Positions 1-59,665 of a DNA stretch of 64,000 nt are shown here, in pieces; position 1 is the stretch's first letter, and every line of letters begins with the position of its first letter. Under the pieces are notes generated by a model, which saw only the letters and a list, made by a program, of their open reading frames with translations, searched no databases and was not told the DNA's origin. The DNA lies in contig SSNP01000153.1 in NCBI GenBank assembly GCA_006937955.1, positions 649,098 to 713,097 of the forward strand. The letters run 5' to 3'. Source of the DNA: Pachypanchax playfairii (Eukaryota > Chordata > Actinopteri > Cyprinodontiformes > Aplocheilidae). A program made the translations under genes and the position numbers.

Positions 1-1057
1 GACAGGTAGGGGGAGGGCTACAGTAACAGACAGGTGTGGGGGGGTTACAGTAACATACAGGTGGGGGGGTTACAGTAACATACAGGTGGGGGGGCTACCG
101 TAACATACAGGTGGGGGGGGGGGCTACAGTAACAGATAGGTGGGGGGTTACAGTAACATACAGGTGTGGGGGGTTACAGTAACATACAGGTGGGGGGGGC
201 TACAGTAACAGACAGGTGGGGGGTGTCAGTAACAGACGGGTGGGGGGGGGGTTACAGTAACATACAGGTGGGGGGGGGCTACAGTAACATACAGGGGGGG
301 GGCTACAGTAACATACAGGTGTGGGGGGGGCTACAGTAACAGATAGGTGGGGGGTTACAGTAACATACAGGTGTGGGGGGGGGCTACAGTAACAGACAGG
401 TGGGGGGTGTCAGTAACAGACAGGTGTGGGGGGGTTACAGTAACATACAGGTGGGGGGGGTTACAGTAACATACAGGTGGGGGGGGTTACAGTAACATAC
501 AGGTGGGGGGGCTACAGTAACATACAGGTGGGGGGGGCTACAGTAACATACAGGTGTGGGGGGGGTTACAGTAACAGACAGGTGGGGGGTGTCAGTAACA
601 GACAGGTGTGGGGGGCTACAGTAACAGATAGGTGGGGGGTTACAGTAACATACAGGTGGGGGGGCTACAGTAACATACAGGTGGGGGGGGTTACAGTAAC
701 ATACAGGTGGGGGGGGCTACCGTAACATACAGGTGTGGGGGGGGGCTACAGTAAGAGACAGGTGGGGGGGGGTTACAGTAACAGACAGGTAGGGGGAGGG
801 CTACAGTAACAGACAGGTGTGGGGGGGGCTACAGTAACATACAGGTGTGGGGGGGGGCTACAGTAACAGACAGGTGGGGGGTGTCAGTAACAGACAGGTG
901 TGGGGGGGCTACAGTAACAGACAGGTGGGGGGGTTACAGTAACATACAGGTGGGGGGGTTACAGTAACATACAGGTGGGGGGGGGGGCTACAGTAACAGA
1001 CAGGTGGGGGGTGTCAGTAACAGACAGGTGGGGGGGGGTTACAGTAACAGACGGGTG
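1..1057. repeat. G-rich minisatellite, intron 25, about 25-30 bp units
   Basis: About 40 copies built on CAGTAACATACAGGTG followed by a run of 5-10 G and then TTA or CTA. Unit length varies mainly in the G run. The array extends past the left edge. G runs are on the plus strand, which is the template strand for myo6. Confidence 0.97.
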
Positions 1058-1174
1058 TTTCTGATTGATGTTCTCAGTAGAACTTGAACCTAACACCACA
1101 TCAGCAGACTCTACCTGAGCGACTCATCACCTGTTAAAATAGAACTGCCCCATCCCCCCCCAGTCTCTACTTAC

Positions 1175-47729
<46,555 letters not shown>

Positions 47730-47745
47730 GGCGCCGCTCTGAAGG
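47730..47745 (-). other. myo6: myo6 5' leader segment and splice acceptor
   Basis: On the minus strand a pyrimidine-rich stretch ending in CTTCCACAG is followed by 16 non-coding bases and then GCCATGG, a good Kozak context (G at -3, G at +4). The leader is therefore interrupted by an intron, as in mammalian MYO6, and the first exon and promoter are further right. I could not place that exon. Confidence 0.7.
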
Positions 47746-48689
47746 CTGTGGAAGACACGACACACATGTCACTTCATGATCTGAACAGAAACAGTAACTA
47801 CCAGCAGATCACAGAGAAAATTCAGTGACGTTTTCATGGCAACTTGTTTCATTAAGGCAGAAAAAAGACTCAGACTTCCTTCCTGTTAGAGCCTACAAGA
47901 CAAAACACAGGGAAGAAAAACACATTTATTCATCCAGCAGAGACAGTTCATGTCAGATCGTCTTCCATCCTGCATCCATCTGTCTAATATCTATTCTGTA
48001 TTTCTGAGCTGATGTCTGAGCTCCTGCTCACCTGTTCAGGTGAAACCTGAAGGATTTCCATCACATCACACACTTTTATGACCCTTAATTAGAATTAAAT
48101 CCTCGTCTCCATCAGCTGTTTGAAACATTTCACCCTTCCTTTGAAGTCATGAAAAGTTCATCATCCTGACTTTAATGGATGTCTTTTAAAAGTGGACAGT
48201 GATCCAATCACACAAACCCTGGGACAGTGTTACAGAAGATGGGACGTCTCTCTGCTGCTGATGGACATGATCCACTCTACAGAAGATGGGATGTCCCTCT
48301 GATGCTGATGGACATGATCCACTCTGGATCCTCTGCTCAGTAAATCCATCTCATCTGTCATCACAGCTGTATCTTCTGACTCGTGCAGTTTATTCAGTCT
48401 GAGTCATGATAAAAAAGTTGGAACAGACAGAACTCTGTGTGGTCCAAAAGTTACAGGCCACAAGAACCGAGACATTGTGTCCACACAGCTGTAGAACCAG
48501 AACCAACTCAATAAGAGAGGAGTTTTTAAATAATTATCCCTCAGCAGCTCAGAGACTAACAGAATCAATTACAGATATTAAACCTTCACTGTCTGTCCAG
48601 CACAAAGGCCCCTTTCATCAGAGCAGCCTGACGGCCCGCATCAGGACCAGGACCAATACAGGCAGGAACAGTCAAGTCCTCTGCAGGAC
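47746..48689. other. Upstream region or 5'-leader intron; contains a 47-bp tandem duplication
   Basis: Unique sequence upstream of the splice acceptor. 48232-48278 and 48279-48325 are two tandem 47-bp copies (ACAGAAGATGGGACGTCTCT at the start) with a few differences, a possible early stage of array growth. Confidence 0.7.
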
Positions 48690-50190
48690 AACCGGTCTGA
48701 CCCTCCGAAGGACGACCGGTCTGACCTCTAAAGGACGACCCGTCTGACCCTCTAAAGGACGACCCGTCTGACCCTCCGAAGGATGACCCGTCTGACCTCT
48801 AAAGGACGACCCGTCTGACCCTCTAAAGGACGACCCGTCTGACCCTCCCAAGGACGACCCGTCTGACCTCTAAAGGACGACCCGTCTGACCCTCCAAAGG
48901 ACGACCCGTCTGACCCTCCAAAGGACGACCGGTCTGACCCTCCAAAGGACGACCGGTCTGACCTCTAAAGGACGACCCGTCTGACCCTCCAAAGGATGAC
49001 CCGTCTGACCCTCCAAAGGACGACCTGTCTGACCTCTAAAGGACGACCCGTCTGACCCTCCGAAGGATGACCCGTCTGACCTCTAAAGGACGACCCGTCT
49101 GACCCTCTAAAGGACGACCCGTCTGACCCTCCGAAGGACGACCCGTCTGACCCTCCAAAGGACGACCCGTCTGACCCTCCAAAGGACGACCTGTCTGACC
49201 TCTAAAGGACGACCCGTCTGACCCTCCGAAGGATGACCCGTCTGCCCTCTAAAGGACGACCCGTCTGACCCTCCGAAGGACGACCCGTCTGACCCTCCGA
49301 AGGACGACCCGTCTGACCCTACGAAGGACGACCCGTTTGACCCTCCGAAGGACGACCCGTCTGACCTCTAAAGGACGACCCGTCTGACCCTCTAAAGGAC
49401 GACCCGTCTGACCCTCCGAAGGACGACCCATCTGACCCTACAAAGGACGACCCGTCTGACCCTCCGAAGGACGACCCGTCTGACCCACCGAAGGACGACC
49501 CGTCTGACCTCTAAAGGACGACCCGTCTGACCCTCCGAAGGATGACCCGTCTGACCTCTAAAGGACGACCCGTCTGACCCCCTAAAGGACGACCCGTCTG
49601 ACCCTCCCAAGGACGCCCGGTCTGACCTCTAAAGGACGACCCGTCTGGCCCTCCAAAGGACGACCCGTCTGACCTCTAAAGGACGACCCGTCTGACCCTC
49701 CAAAGGACGACCGGTCTGACCCTCCAAAGGACGACCGGTCTGACCCTCCAAAGGACGACCGGTCTGACCTCTAAAGGACGACCCGTCTGACCCTCCAAAG
49801 GACGACCCGTCTGACCCTCCAAAGGACGACCCGTCTGACCTCTAAAGGACGACCCGTCTGACCCTCCGAAGGATGACCCGTCTGACCTCTAAAGGACGAC
49901 CCGTCTGCCCTCTAAAGGACGACCCGTCTGACCCTCCGAAGGACGACCCATCTGACCCTACGAAGGACGACCCGTTTGACCCTCCGAAGGACGACCCGTT
50001 TGACCCTCCAAAGGACGACCGGTCTGACCTCTAAAGGACGACCCGTCTGACCCTCCAAAGGACGACCCGTCTGACCCTCCAAAGGACGACCGGTCTGACC
50101 TCTAAAGGACGACCCGTCTGACCCTCCAAAGGATGACCCGTCTGACCCTCCAAAGGACGACCCGTCTGACCTCTAAAGGACGACTTACCC
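48690..50190. repeat. 22/24-bp minisatellite upstream of exon 1
   Basis: About 64 copies of AAAGGACGACCCGTCTGACC plus CTCC (24 bp) or TCT (about 22-23 bp). The array ends at a short TAACCCTAG stretch that resembles a single telomere repeat by chance. Confidence 0.98.
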
Positions 50191-51000
50191 CTAACCCTAG
50201 CGACACACTGTTTATGTTTATGTTGATGTAGAAACAAACAGTCATTCCTGGATTTTCACAGTAAATGTTACGGTAAACATTACTGTGAAACATCTGATAA
50301 CTTCCTGTATAATAACCTGATTACGTACGTCAGACAGATTTATTATACAGGACCAGTAAATGTAATTAAGTACTTCTTCATAGTTCAGTCTAAAGATCTG
50401 CTGATAAAGACCACTACCACATAACAAGGACATCTGCATAAGATTGGATCAGGAAGTTTGAACAGGACCGGGTCAGGAGGTCTGAATGGGACCGGACCAG
50501 GAGGTCTGAACAGAACCGTTTGAAGACAGATTGTTTGAGTTTTAAAGAAATTCAAACGTCTCTGAATGTTTCCAGAAGACGGACTAGAACTGAAGGTCAG
50601 AATCCAAACCATGAGCTCATCAGCAGATTAACCAGGATCAGGACTTATCAGGAAACTTTAAATGGGTCACTGGTGACCTGGAAGTCCACTTCACAAAACA
50701 AATGTGTTTCCAAAATAAAAGTCCCACAGAAGATCAACATCCAAAGTCCTTAAAGCAAACACAGGAAGACGTGGAGGAAATACCAGCAAGTTAATGATTA
50801 AACAAACACATTCAAATGTGTTTCTATTACTGATTAATGTTCAGATAAAATGTTCCGCTGAATTATAAACGAGCGTCAGGAAGAAACAAAATAATCAGAC
50901 ACTCGTTAAAGATGCAGTTAATAATAAAGAAAAGATTTTCTATTTCAACTGAAATGAAAGCAGCAGCTTCATCACAGCAACAGAAAGTCAGACAGCATCA
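50191..51000. other. Unique sequence between arrays
   Basis: About 800 bases, AT-rich; no gene recognised. Confidence 0.5.
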
Positions 51001-51705
51001 GGTGTGATAACGAGAACATATGGTTCAATCAATCAATCAATCAATCAACACAGCATCAGGTGTGATAACGAGAACATACGGTTCAATCAATCAATCAATA
51101 CAGCATCAGGTATGATAACAAGAACATACGGTTCAATCAATCAATCAATCAATACAGCATCAGGTGTGATAACAAGAACATATGGTTCAATCAATCAATC
51201 AATCAACACAGCATCAGGTGTGATAACGAGAACATACGGTTCAATCAATCAATCAATACAGCATCAGGTGTGATAACGAGAACATACGGTTCAATCAATC
51301 AATCAATACAGCATCAGGTGTGATAACGAGAACATACGGTTCAATCAATCAATCAATACAGCATCAGGTATGATAACAAGAACATACGGTTCAATCAATC
51401 AATCAATCAATACAGCATCAGGTGCGATAACGAGAACATACGGTTCAATCAATCAACACAGCATCAGGTGTGATAACGAGAACATACGGTTCAATCAATC
51501 AATCAATCAATCAATCAACACAGCATCAGGTGTGATAACGAGAACATACGGTTCAATCAATCAATACAGCATCAGGTGTGATAACGAGAACATACGGTTC
51601 AATCAATCAATCAATACAGTATCAGGTGTGATAACGAGAACATACGGTTCAATCAATCAATCAATCAATCAATACAGCATCAGGTATGATAACAAGAACA
51701 TAAGG

Positions 51706-51740
<35 letters not shown>

Positions 51741-51765
51741 CAGCATCAGGTGTGATAACGACTTA
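51001..51765. repeat. About 50-bp minisatellite with an embedded AATC microsatellite
   Basis: About 15 copies of ACAGCATCAGGTGTGATAAC plus GAGAACATACGGTTC, each followed by 2 to 7 AATC tetramers. Copies differ mainly in AATC number. Confidence 0.97.
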
Positions 51766-52439
51766 TATGCAGAAATGAAAGAACTGTAACGAACCCGGCT
51801 ATGATCTGCAGGAACTCAATTCAGAACTATTTCAACTTGTTTCATTCTTTAATCTGTTACTTTGTTTCACAGAGACTTAAACATCTGAAGGGTCGTGTGA
51901 TGGACTAGTCACCTGTCCAGGTGGAGCCCCGCCTCTCACCTGGTGACTGCTGGAGGCAGACACCAGCTCGATCCTGAACAGGAATGAGTGTGTATAGATA
52001 ATGATGTCACTGACATCAGAAGGGTTAGATATAACGTTAATAAAGTAAGAAAGGAAGAACCAGAGCAGAACCGGAGCAAAACCGGAGCAGAACCAGAGCC
52101 GAAACGGAGCCGACCCGCTTCATCGAACCTTCTGATTACAGAAATTATCAAGTCAGACTTGACAAAAACAAAAACTGAGAGGAGAAATTTCTCCTGTTTG
52201 AGAAGTTCCGTTAGTCTCATGGAAACGTGACTAAATATTTTTGTCAATCTGTAAATTTGAAAAATATCAGAAACTTAAACTTCAGTAAATAATTAAATCA
52301 GTTGACAGTTTGCTAGAGAATGAAATAAAACTGTTTATAAAACATTTAAACTCCCACAGTGAGCACGTCATTAAACATCTACAGCTGCAGAACACCCATC
52401 ATGCATTTCTACTTATCAGCAGTGATGCACATCAGACCG
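51766..52439. other. Unique sequence between arrays
   Basis: About 670 bases. Short ORFs at 51936-52247 (minus) and 51988-52230 (plus) show no recognisable protein. Confidence 0.5.
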
Positions 52440-55425
52440 ACTGCAGGAGGACTGGATCCGGCCCGACAGCAGGAGGCCGGGGTCCGGCCCTACAGCAGGA
52501 GGCCTGGATCCGGTCAGACTGCAGGAGGCCGGGGTCCGGCCCGACAGCAGGAGGCCGGGGTCCAGCCCGACAGCAGGAGGCCTGGATCCGGTCAGACTGC
52601 AGGAGGCCGGGGTCCGGCCCGACAGCAGGAGGCCTGGATCCGGTCAGACTGCAGGAGGCCGGGGTCCGGCCCGACAGCAGGAGGCCGGGGTCCGGCCCGA
52701 CAGCAGGAGGCCGGGGTCCGGCCCGACAGCAGGAGGCCTGGATCCGGTCAGACTGCAGGAGGCCGGGGTCCGGCCCGACAGCAGGAGGCCTGGATCCGGT
52801 CAGACTGCAGGAGGCCTGGATCCGGTGAGACTGCAGGAGGCCTGGATCCGGTCAGACTGCAGGAGGCCTGGATCCGGTCAGACTGCTGCAGGAGGCCGGG
52901 GTCCGGTCAGACTGCAGGAGGCCTGGATCCGGTCAGACTGCAGGAGGCCTGGATCCGGTCAGACTGCAGGAGGCCTGGATCCGGTCAGACTGCAGGAGGC
53001 CTGGATCCGGTCAGACTGCTGCAGGAGGCCGGGGTCCGGTCAGACTGCAGGAGGCCTGGATCCGGTCAGACTGCAGGAGGCCTGGATCCGGTCAGACTGC
53101 AGGAGGCCTGGGTCCGGTCAGACTGCTGGAGGCCTGGATCCGGTCAGACTGCAGGAGGCCGGGGTCCGGTCAGACTGCAGGAGGCCGGGGTCCGGCCCGA
53201 CGGCAGGAGGCCTGGATCCGGTCAGACTGCAGGAGGCCTGGATCCGGTCAGACTGCTGCAGGAGGCCGGGGTCCGGTCAGACTGCAGGAGGCCTGGATCC
53301 GGTCAGACTGCAGGAGGCCTGGATCCGGTCAGACTGCAGGAGGCCTGGATCCGGTCAGACTGCAGGAGGCCTGGATCCGGTCAGACTGCAGGAGGCCTGG
53401 ATCCGGTCAGACTGCTGCAGGAGGCCGGGGTCCGGCCCGACTGCAGGAGGCCGGGGTCCGGTCAGACTGCAGGAGGCCTGGATCCGGCCCGACTGCAGGA
53501 GGCCGGGGTCCGGCCCGACAGCAGGAGGCCTGGATCCGGTCAGACTGCAGGAGGCCTGGATCCGGTCAGACTGCTGCAGGAGGCCGGGGTCCGGTCAGAC
53601 TGCAGGAGGCCTGGGTCCAGTCAGACTGCTGCAGGAGGCCGGGGTCCGGTCAGACTGCAGGAGGCCGGGGTCCGGCCCGACAGCAGGAGGCCTGGATCCG
53701 GTCAGACTGCAGGAGGCCTGGATCCGGTCAGACTGCTGCAGGAGGCCGGGGTCCGGTCAGACTGCAGGAGGCCTGGGTCCGGCCCGACAGCAGGAGGCCT
53801 GGATCCGGTCAGACTGCAGGAGGCCGGGGTCCGGCCCGACAGCAGGAGGCCTGGATCCGGTCAGACTGCAGGAGGCCTGGATCCGGTCCGACTGCAGGAG
53901 GCCTGGATGCGGTCCGACTGCAGGAGGCCTGGATCCGGTCAGACTGCTGCAGGAGGCCGGGGTCCGGTCAGACTGCAGGAGGCCTGGATCCGGTCAGACT
54001 GCAGGAGGCCTGGATCCGGTCAGACTGCAGGAGGCCTGGATCCGGTCAGACTGCAGGAGGCCTGGATCCGGTCAGACTGCAGGAGGCCTGGATCCGGTCA
54101 GACTGCTGCAGGAGGCCGGGGTCCGGTCAGACTGCAGGAGGCCTGGATCCGGTCAGACTGCAGGAGGCCTGGATCCGGTCAGACTGCAGGAGGCCTGGAT
54201 CCGGTCAGACTGCTGCAGGAGGCCGGGGTCCGGCCCGACGGCAGGAGGCCTGGATCCGGTCAGACTGCAGGAGGCCGGGGTCCGGCCCGACAGCAGGAGG
54301 CCTGGATCCGGTCAGACTGCAGGAGGCCTGGATCCGGTCAGACTGCAGGAGGCCTGGATCCGGTCAGACTGCTGCAGGAGGCCGGGGTCCGGTCAGACTG
54401 CAGGAGGCCTGGATCCGGTCAGACTGCTGCAGGAGGCCGGGGTCCGGTCAGACTGCAGGAGGCCGGGGTCCGGCCCGACAGCAGGAGGCCTGGATCCGGT
54501 CAGACTGCAGGAGGCCTGGGTCCGGTCAGACTGCAGGAGGCCTGGGTCCGGCCCGACTGCAGGAGGCCGGGGTCCGGTCAGACTGCTGCAGGAGGCCGGG
54601 GTCCAGTCAGACTGCTGCAGGAGGCCGGGGTCCGGCCCGACAGCAGGAGGCCGGGGTCCGGTCAGACTGCAGGAGGCCGGGGTCCGGCCCGACAGCAGGA
54701 GGCCTGGATCCGGTCAGACTGCAGGAGGCCTGGATCCGGTCAGACTGCAGGAGGCCTGGATCCGGTCAGACTGCAGGAGGCCTGGATCCGGTCAGACTGC
54801 TGCAGGAGGCCGGGGTCCGGTCAGACTGCAGGAGGCCTGGATCCGGCCCGACAGCAGGAGGCCTGGATCCGGTCAGACTGCAGGAGGCCTGGATCCGGTC
54901 AGACTGCAGGAGGCCTGGATCCGGTCAGACTGCTGCAGGAGGCCGGGGTCCGGTCAGACTGCAGGAGGCCTGGATCCGGTCAGACTGCAGGAGGCCTGGA
55001 TCCGGCCCGACAGCAGGAGGCCTGGATCCGGTCAGACTGCAGGAGGCCTGGATCCGGTCAGACTGCAGGAGGCCTGGATCCGGTCAGACTGCTGCAGGAG
55101 GCCGGGGTCCGGTCAGACTGCAGGAGGCCTGGATCCGGTCAGACTGCAGGAGGCCTGGATCCGGTCAGACTGCAGGAGGCCTGGATCCGGTCAGACTGCT
55201 GCAGGAGGCCGGGGTCCGGTCAGACTGCAGGAGGCCGGGGTCCGGTCAGACTGCTGCAGGAGGCCGGGGTCCAGTCAGACTGCTGCAGGAGGCCGGGGTC
55301 CGGTCAGACTGCAGGAGGCCGGGGTCCGGTCAGACTGCAGGAGGCCTGGATCCGGCCCGACTGCAGGAGGCCGGGGTCCGGCCCGACTGCAGGAGGCCGG
55401 GATGCGGTCCGACTGCAGGAGGACG
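52440..55425. repeat. 3-kb 26-bp minisatellite upstream of exon 1
   Basis: About 113 copies of GCAGGAGGCCTGGATCCGGT plus CAGACT, with 29-bp copies that carry an extra GCT, and variants GGGGTCCGGCCCGACA. Most copies contain GGATCC. Two plus-strand frames stay open for over 900 codons because 26 is not a multiple of 3 and no phase contains a stop. Confidence 0.98.
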
Positions 55426-55934
55426 AACATCTTCTACAGAGTCTCCAGTAAAGCACGACATGCTCCTGAGAAACTGGATCATCTGAGGATGTGGTTCCTT
55501 CAGACACTGAAGAACATCAGAGTCTACATCCTGGATCCCGTCAGATCGGATCAGAACTGGCATTCTGTCAGATATATCCATCACACTCCCCTGCAGCTGC
55601 AGAGGTGATGGATCCATCCTTAGAAACACCACATGGACCCAAAGCCCTCAGTAGAGCTCTGATGGTCCCATGGTGCTTCCTTTTCAGAAGAAGCAGAACT
55701 ATTTTCAGATTCTGCTCTAAATAATTCAGTCCACCGAGGATCTGCACCGCAAACCTGAATCCAGCTGACAGCAGCGTCATTAAAATCCTCCAATAGGTGA
55801 GGAATGAATGAAAACCTGAACAAAAAGCTGCTACTGATTCCCCACGGTCCCAGTCAGAGTGATCCGGCATCCCAACCAGAAAGAAGTCAGGAATCATCTG
55901 AGTAGGATAAAAAGAATCAAGATGTAGAGATATA
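55426..55934. other. Unique sequence between arrays
   Basis: About 500 bases; nothing recognised. Confidence 0.5.
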
Positions 55935-57035
55935 AAACCAGACCCAGACCAACCAAAAACCCAGACTAAAAAAAAAACAAAGACCCAGACAAACCAAAGA
56001 CCCAGACCCAGACCCAAAAAAAAAACCAAAGACCCAGACCAAAAAAAAAAACCAAAGACCCAGACAAACCAAAGACCCAGACCCAAAAAAAAAAACAAAG
56101 ACCCAAACAAACCAAAGACCCAGACCCAAAAAAAACAAAGACCCTAACCAAAACAAACCAAAGACCCTAACTAAACAAACCAAAGACCCTAGCCCAGACA
56201 AACCAAAGACCCAGAGCCAAACAAACCAAAGACCCAGACCCAGACAAACCAAAGACCCTAACCCAGACAAACCAAAGACCCGGACCCAAACAAACCAAAG
56301 ACCCAGACCCAAACAAACCAAAGACCCTAACCAAAACAAACCAAAGACCCAGACCCAGACAAACCAAAGACCCTAACCAAAACAAACCAAAGACCCAGAC
56401 CCAGACAAACCAAGGACCCAGACCCAGACAAACCAAGGACCCAGACAAACCAAAGACCCTGACCCAAACAAACCAAAGACCCAGACAAACCAAAGACCCA
56501 GACCCAAACAAACCAAAGACCCTGACCCAAACAAACCAAAGACCCTGACCCAAACAAACCAAAGACCCAGACAAACCAAAGACCCAGACCCAAACAAACC
56601 AAAGACCCAGACCCAAACAAACCAAAGACCCAGACCCACCCAAACCAAGACCCAGACAAACCAAAGACCCAGACCCAAACAAACCAAAGACCCAGACAAA
56701 CCAAAGACCCAGACCCAAACAAACCAAAGACCCAGACCCAAACAAACCAAAGACCCAGACCCAGACAAACCAAAGACCCTAACCAAAACAAACCAAAGAC
56801 CCAGACCCAGACAAACCAAAGACCCTAACCAAAACAAACCAAAGACCCAGACCCAGACAAACCAAGGACCCAGACAAACCAAAGACCCTGACCCAAACAA
56901 ACCAAAGACCCAGACCCAAACAAACCAAAGACCCAGACCCAAACAAACCAAATACCCAGACCCAGACAAACCAAAGACCCAGACCCAAACAAACCAAAGA
57001 CCCAGACCCAAACAAACCAAAGACCCAGACCCAAA
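55935..57035. repeat. 23-bp A/C-rich minisatellite upstream of exon 1
   Basis: About 48 copies of ACCCAAACAAACCAAAGACC plus CAG, with truncated copies and A-runs at the left end. ORFs reading GLWFVWV on the minus strand are artefacts. Confidence 0.97.
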
Positions 57036-58429
57036 CGGGTTTCATGAACTCCGTTTCAGAAAGTCCAAATAAAATCCAGTAGAACAGGAAGTGGGTTCAG
57101 GAGCTTCAGTGTTTGATGTTTCCTGCTGCTGCTTTAAACTCACACCTTTACTCCAGCAGCAGACCTGAAGGTCCTGGTCTCTCTCACACAGAACAACCTA
57201 GAGACCGGACTTCACCTCAGACTGGATCCTACAGCTTGATACCAGCTGATCCTGTTCAGTCAAGCTTAATGAGGTCCAACAACACCAAGGTTTGATTCTC
57301 TCATCACGTCTCATCTGTACAAGCTGTTTTTAAAATTCAGGTAGTTTTCCTTCATCTGCAGAGACGTTTACTTAGTGCCGCTTTTTAAAATGAGTCAGAG
57401 AGGCGTGGTCCTTCATTACTGACCACCAGACCTGTAGTTAGAACCACAAACATAAAACACACGTAGGAGTCTGGGTTCCAGATACAGGATCTGCTGGAGC
57501 TTCTGACCTACAAACTATTAAACCAAATGGTTTTCAACAAATAAACATGACACATCACATGACCCAGACCAGACATGAAGCTTTTCCCACATGCTGGGGT
57601 TTACTGGATGAACTCAGATCTGCAGCATCTGTTGCTTTGTGAGGACGACACATTCACAGGAAGTGCTGTTGGAATCAGCCTGCAGCCATGCGCATCGACA
57701 CACTCCACAAGGAACAAACAGCTGATTGTTGGATCGGAGCTCGCTGTGAGACCCGCTCAATCGGGTCACATGGAGCACAGAGGTCGCGATGCGTTCAGGG
57801 ACAAACAGAGATCTGATCGCAGCTCAGATGTAGGAGCCCAAAATGACAGATGGTGTCTGCAGAGTTCGAACACCGGAGATAAGAACACAACAGGACACAC
57901 TAAGAACATCCCACATTTAATGATTCCATCAGTTAGAAACCCGGAACAAGCCGTCAAATCAGCAAACAGCTGGGAGTCAAAGGTCAAAGGTCAAAGTTAG
58001 ACCTACAGGATGTAAATACAGCCAGACTAAGTAAAAAAGATCCAAACCAACAGAATCTATCAGAATGCATTTAGTTTAGTTTAAATGAGGTGACAGAGTC
58101 TCACCTGTAGGCCAGAATGTCACCTGAGCTGTGAACCATCATCAACCTTCTTGTCTCAGCTGACGACCTTCAGACCTGCTGGTTTCTGTCAGTCTGTTAT
58201 TATGGAACAGTTTTACTTTCTGGTATCAAGTTTCAGATCAACTTCTAAAACCTGCTCCAATCAGGTGGAAGACCTGAACACCTTACAGTCAGAACCAGGT
58301 CTTCTAGAGTCTGATGTGACACCATCAGTCCAACAGCTGAAGCGTCGAACAAACTGGGTCATGAACCAGAACCATGATCCAAACAGAATGACTGAAAAAA
58401 TCAAGGTGCTGCAACGAACCAGTCAGGGT
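57036..58429. other. Unique sequence between arrays
   Basis: About 1.4 kb. ORFs at 57575-58000 and 58151-58486 have no recognisable domain; the second runs into the 37-bp array. Confidence 0.5.
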
Positions 58430-58775
58430 CCAGACCTGAACCTGACTGAGATGCTGGTGGACTATCAGAGACCTGAACCTGACTGAGATGCTGGTGGACC
58501 TTCAGAGACCTGAACCTGACTGAGATGCTGGTGGACCATCAGAGACCTGAACCTGACTGAGATGCTGGTGAACCTTCAGAGACCTGAACCTGACTGAGAT
58601 GCTGGTGGACCTTCAGAGACCTGAACCAGCCTGAGATGCTGGTGAACCTTCAGAGACCTGAACCTGACTGAGATGCTGGTGAACCTTCAGAGACCTGAAC
58701 CTGACTGAGATGCTGGTGAACCTTCAGAGACCTGAACCTGACTGAGATGCTGGTGAACCTTCAGAGACCTGAACA
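58430..58775. repeat. 37-bp minisatellite, about 9 copies
   Basis: Unit GAGACCTGAACCTGACTGAG plus ATGCTGGTGAACCTTCA. A small, fairly uniform array. Confidence 0.95.
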
Positions 58776-59265
58776 GGAACTAAAGACTGTAAATCTCAAA
58801 GAACTGAAGGATTTGATACAGATGAGGTCCAACAAATGATTACTGAGTCATTGCTGCTGAAGGAGGTTCTGTTGGACCATCAGGTGGACTCAGTGAGAAA
58901 CACCAGGTGCTGTTCTTTATGTAAAGGTTGTATTTACCTGATTTTATCTACCTGAAACATAAAACCTTTGAATGGTTTTTACTGTCCAGCGGACCTCGTG
59001 TTCTGTAACTCCACCCAAGTCCATCTTTGTTTCAGCATCAGCTGTTCTGAAAGTAAAAACACCTGATCTTATTGTCTCTAACCCGCCAGCAGGGATCTGA
59101 AACATTTCTATAGAAACATTCATCAGATGTGGATCAGCTGTCTAAAGCCACACCCAAAACCCTGACACGTCTCAACAAGGTGTGTTCAGACACAATCAGC
59201 TGATTCTGTCCACATTCCTTAAAGGCAACAATCATCTGAGCAACACTAAAAACTAAATCCAATGC

Positions 59266-59665
59266 CTGGGTCTAACCCTGGGACCTGAACCCTGGGACCT
59301 GAACCCTGGACCTGAACCCTGGGACCTGAACCCTGGGACCTGAACCCTGGGACCTGAACCCTGGATCTGAACCCTGGGATCTGAACCCTGGATCTGAACC
59401 CTGGAATCTGAACCCTGGAATCTGAACCCTGGATCTGAGCTCTGGACCTGAACCATGGATCTGAACCCTGGATCTGAACCCTGGAATCTGAACCCTGGAA
59501 TCTGAGCTCCGGACTTGAACCCTGGATCTGAGCCCTGGAATCTGAACCCTGGGACCTGAACCCTGGATCTGAACCCTGGAATCTGAACCCTGGGACCTGA
59601 ACCCTGGAATCTGAACCCTGGATCTGAGCTCCGGACTTGAACCCGGTATCCGAGGCCTGGATCAG
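59266..59665. repeat. 13/14-bp minisatellite
   Basis: About 30 copies alternating CCCTGGATCTGAA, CCCTGGAATCTGAA and CCCTGGGACCTGAA, with GAGCTCTGGAC and GAGCTCCGGAC variants. Confidence 0.96.

Noticed and set aside
50185..50202. Telomere-like CCCTAACCCTAG
   Set aside because: Less than two full repeats at the end of an unrelated array; not evidence of a telomere.
52359..55608. Two overlapping plus-strand ORFs of 1030 and 927 codons
   Set aside because: 26-bp repeat without stops; both frames give the same repeated peptide. No start context, splice sites or homology.
55917..57045. Hydrophobic GLWFVWV ORFs that look like membrane segments
   Set aside because: Translation of the 23-bp A/C-rich repeat on the minus strand.
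57575..58000. 141-codon plus-strand ORF
   Set aside because: No family resemblance and no supporting signals.
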